DNA of 43,157 bases from Lachnospiraceae bacterium A4 (GTDB lineage: Bacteria; Bacillota; Clostridia; Lachnospirales; Lachnospiraceae): contig KE159544.1 of assembly GCA_000403215.2 (NCBI GenBank), positions 1-43,157 on the forward strand, read 5' to 3'. How positions within the stretch are numbered: position 1 is the first letter of the stretch; each line of letters opens with the position of its first letter. The notes under the pieces are model-generated. The model did no database searches. It was not told the DNA's origin and saw only the letters and a list, made by a program, of their open reading frames with translations. Position numbers and translations under genes: made by a program. Of the stretch, positions 41,347-43,157 are shown in pieces.

Positions 41347-41628
41347 AGCCGACTATCAGCTTCTGAAAAGGTAGTCGTATGACAGAACAAAATCCTTCGT
41401 AAATTTCAAAAAAATTTTTGTTCAAAACCGCCGTAAAATCAGAACATGGGATAATACCTACCCCTCAACGGTTTTTCCTTTCCCGTTAGGAGGTGCAGGA
41501 TGGCTTTAGGATTAGTATGCAGAAATATCTCTCTCAAAAAATCAGCATAATCAGACCTATTAAACGGCATAATAAGGTTATTCATTTGTGTGAATCAGCA
41601 CGATACAATATATTTGAGGTGAATGATT
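41347..41628. promoter_or_regulatory. divergent control region of the ABC/ECF operon and the XRE regulator
   Basis: About 280 bp between divergent genes. It holds an inverted repeat CGACTA/TAGTCG (41350-41355 with 41372-41377) ahead of the ABC gene and AT-rich stretches suitable for promoters. A TACAAT at 41604 lies before the XRE gene, but spacing to its ribosome site is very short. Regulation of both genes by the XRE protein is plausible and unproven. Confidence 0.45.
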
Positions 41629-41985
41629 ATGCCGATTGATGATTTGACTGCTTTAGGGCAAAAAATGCGGGAAGCCCGAAAGAAAAAAGACCTGACACAG
41701 CAGGAACTTTCTGATCTGAGCCATGTATCTGTAAAACAAATTGCCAACATCGAAAAAGGAAAGATGAATCCATCTTACTTGATTTTGAAAGCATTGGCAA
41801 AGGTGCTACCGATTTCTCTGGACTCTCTAATCAACCCAGATGTTTCTCCCGAAGATGATGGAAGCAATCAGATGAAAATGCTGTATTGCAGCTGTCCGTC
41901 AGAAATGCGTGAAACCCTCTTGCACCACACACAGGAGACCGCAAAAGAGCTAACAGAACTATCCGAGAAATTTGAAACGAATTGA
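41629..41985 (+). CDS. XRE-family helix-turn-helix transcriptional regulator
   Basis: 118-aa protein: LGQKMREARKKKDLTQQELS, DLSHVSVKQIANIEKGKMNP and ALAKVLPISLDSLI form a Cro/C1-type HTH in the first 65 residues. The remainder is helical (SEMRETLLHHTQETAKELTE) and could dimerise. ATG at 41629 is preferred (GAGG 9 nt upstream); the earlier ATG at 41623 is only 3 nt away. It is divergent from the ABC operon, which is the expected layout for its repressor or activator. Confidence 0.82.
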   Translation: MPIDDLTALGQKMREARKKKDLTQQELSDLSHVSVKQIANIEKGKMNPSYLILKALAKVLPISLDSLINPDVSPEDDGSNQMKMLYCSCPSEMRETLLHHTQETAKELTELSEKFETN

Positions 41986-42028
41986 GCCGGTGAGTGAAAT
42001 TTGACTGTTTCCTCACTGGCTCCTTTCA
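41984..42028 (+). terminator. terminator of the XRE gene
   Basis: GAGCCGGTGAG (41984-41994) pairs with CTCACTGGCTC (42012-42022) with a central mismatch, then a T-rich CTTTCATTT. It starts inside the XRE stop codon. Confidence 0.6.
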
Positions 42029-42033
42029 TTTCC

Positions 42034-42061
42034 GAGCAAAAAGAGGCGAGCAAAAAGAGGC
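42034..42061. repeat. 14-bp tandem repeat in the XRE-relaxase gap
   Basis: GAGCAAAAAGAGGC occurs twice in direct tandem, followed by a partial AAGC. In the same gap (41986-42218), GCGTTCCTGCGGAACGC is a hairpin near 42155-42171. No gene is supported there. Confidence 0.6.
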
Positions 42062-42218
42062 AAGCAATGCCCCAGGATAGCCATCCGGCTCCTGGCGCTG
42101 CTTGTTGGGGATTCCCCAAGCCCCTTTTGAACACAGAATTTCATTCTGTGGCTGCGCGTTCCTGCGGAACGCTTTTCACCTGCCTGCGGCGGTGAGAAAA
42201 TACGAAAAAACGGGCGCG

Positions 42219-43157
42219 TCAGCGGTCCTGCTCCTGTTCCTTTTCCCGGTCAATCTGGCGTTCCTCCCCGTATCCCATCAGCCGGTCTACGTTGGCTTTT
42301 GCGGCCAGCAGTTCCCGCATTTCCTCGCGGGATTGCCGGTACTCGGCATAGTCTTTTTTCTTTTCTTCCAACAATGTTGCGTACTCGGCCTGCAAGCTCT
42401 TGACGGTGGGCAGCTTCTTGATACCCAAATCGTCAAATGCCTGCTTTGCCGCCTTGTGGAGCAAAATATCCGCTTCATGTTCCGCTAAAAATTTCTTGGA
42501 ATATCCCGCCTTGCGGTAGGCCGCATAGACCTCGCGGGTTTTCACATAATTGATGATGTGGGTCCGCAGTACGGCTATCTCCGCCATGCGAGTTTCCGCC
42601 GCCTTGATCTGTGCCGACAGCTCATTGTGGCGGGTGGTAGCAGCAGCCGCTTTTTCTTCCAAGACTGCGTATTCCAGCAGGCCATGCTCGGTGAGACAGT
42701 TCATTGTCTGCGCCATCTGTTTCAGATTGAATACCTTTGCCCAGCGCGCGTAGCCAGCGCCTTTTCCGGCCTGCAATTTTGCCTGAATATCCACCAGAAG
42801 ATTGACCTTGGGAGTGGGAGTTGAAACCGCGTCTTTTCTGCGGGGCGTATGCTGCTTTTCTCCGGCAAGGACCGCCCGTATTTCATCTTCACTATATCCC
42901 TCGCCCAGTTTTTCATCCATGCGGGCAACATTCTTCCAGCCGGGGGCTTTGAGCCGGATTGCCTGTCCCCGGCGCGACACTTTACAGCCCATTTCTGTAA
43001 GCAGTTTTAACAGCCCGTCAAAGTCTGCCGGTTTCTGTTCTAATGCCTGGTCAATCATCATGCGGAGCTGTTCCCGGTGGGAGGGCTTCGCCTGATCCCC
43101 CAGCCATTTGTTGTAGCTTTTTCCATGCGGTTTTGGGTCCTCTACAATGGAATAGCC
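42219..43157 (-). CDS. relaxase of a Tn1549-like ICE, C-terminal part
   Basis: 313 codons, continuing beyond the window end. The visible part starts GYSIVEDPKPHGKSYNKWLG. It contains the Tn1549/CTn4-type segment EQLRMMIDQALEQKPADFDG, then LLKLLTEMGCKVSRRGQAIR and a KAPGWKNVARMDEKL turn. A long coiled-coil region follows (LEEKAAAATTRHNELSAQIK) and a Glu/Arg-rich end (REKEQEQDR). The N-terminal nicking domain, with its Tyr and metal-binding His residues, lies outside, so activity cannot be judged. It nicks oriT and leads the strand into the recipient. Confidence 0.85.
   Translation of the reverse strand, partial: GYSIVEDPKPHGKSYNKWLGDQAKPSHREQLRMMIDQALEQKPADFDGLLKLLTEMGCKVSRRGQAIRLKAPGWKNVARMDEKLGEGYSEDEIRAVLAGEKQHTPRRKDAVSTPTPKVNLLVDIQAKLQAGKGAGYARWAKVFNLKQMAQTMNCLTEHGLLEYAVLEEKAAAATTRHNELSAQIKAAETRMAEIAVLRTHIINYVKTREVYAAYRKAGYSKKFLAEHEADILLHKAAKQAFDDLGIKKLPTVKSLQAEYATLLEEKKKDYAEYRQSREEMRELLAAKANVDRLMGYGEERQIDREKEQEQDR

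Larger units (their letters stand above)
32448..43157 (-). mobile_element. tail of a third element: tandem serine recombinases to relaxase
   Basis: From about 32448 all main genes are on the minus strand except one regulator. They are two large serine recombinases at the end, TnpW, a sigma-like protein, a cargo operon and a relaxase leaving the window. In clostridial ICEs the recombinase genes mark an element terminus, and the relaxase begins the transfer module. The left end is placed where the truncated recombinase frame diverges. ATTGGGGAG (32459) and its near-inverse (32485-32493) lie just inside it and may be part of the attachment site. Confidence 0.7.

Noticed and set aside
4128-43157. 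One single ICE from the antirestriction gene to the relaxase
   Set aside because: The relaxase at the right end leads into the cargo and recombinases on the same strand. The left conjugation module has its first gene at 21419 and foreign DNA beyond, so the two belong to separate elements or to a rearranged one.

Overview
The window looks like an accessory region from a gut Firmicute of the class Clostridia (Lachnospiraceae/Oscillospiraceae-like). The evidence is strong AGGAGG ribosome-binding sites, TTG/GTG starts, and a Tn1549/CTn4-type conjugation module typical of those hosts. Almost everything present is mobile DNA, with elements stacked inside one another.

Region 1 (1-4127) is a recombinase-in-trio (RIT) element. 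Three overlapping tyrosine-recombinase genes lie between inverted ends. It sits inside an antirestriction gene (4077-5522) of region 2. Region 2 (4128 to about 21570, minus strand) is most of a Tn1549-like ICE. Read in the direction of transcription it holds: a DUF6017 replication/regulatory protein, DUF5348, a PcfB/DUF3801 protein, the VirD4 coupling protein, a 56-aa protein, Maff2, TrbL/VirB6, PrgI, VirB4, a Mom-like DNA-modification candidate, a coiled-coil protein, an NlpC/P60 hydrolase, DUF4315, DUF4366, a small Cys-rich protein, a flavodoxin-type cargo gene, topoisomerase III and the broken ArdA/ArdC gene. Its relaxase and integrase would lie left of the window.

Region 3 (about 21571-26806, plus strand, visibly AT-richer) is a lantibiotic-immunity-type ABC transporter with a truncated ATPase, two permeases and a small membrane protein. 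It is followed by an intact IS4-superfamily insertion with a 7-bp target duplication and by a metallophosphoesterase. Region 4 (27119 to about 32447) is the remnant of a second, mobilizable element: MobC, a hairpin-rich oriT candidate, two HTH regulators, a CHC2 primase, a P4-type primase/helicase followed by two tandem ~250-bp repeats, and a large serine recombinase gene cut off after its catalytic domain.

Region 5 (about 32448 to the window end, mostly minus strand) is the tail of a third element. It carries two tandem large serine recombinases, TnpW, a sigma-like regulator, a cargo operon (ABC transporter, lipoprotein, ECF sigma factor, small membrane proteins) resembling the Bacillus SigY-Yxl arrangement, a divergent XRE regulator, and the C-terminal part of a relaxase running off the window. 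This element appears to have inserted into the serine recombinase gene of region 4. The window is therefore a nested composite: RIT in ICE, IS in a cargo operon, and ICE in the recombinase gene of another element.
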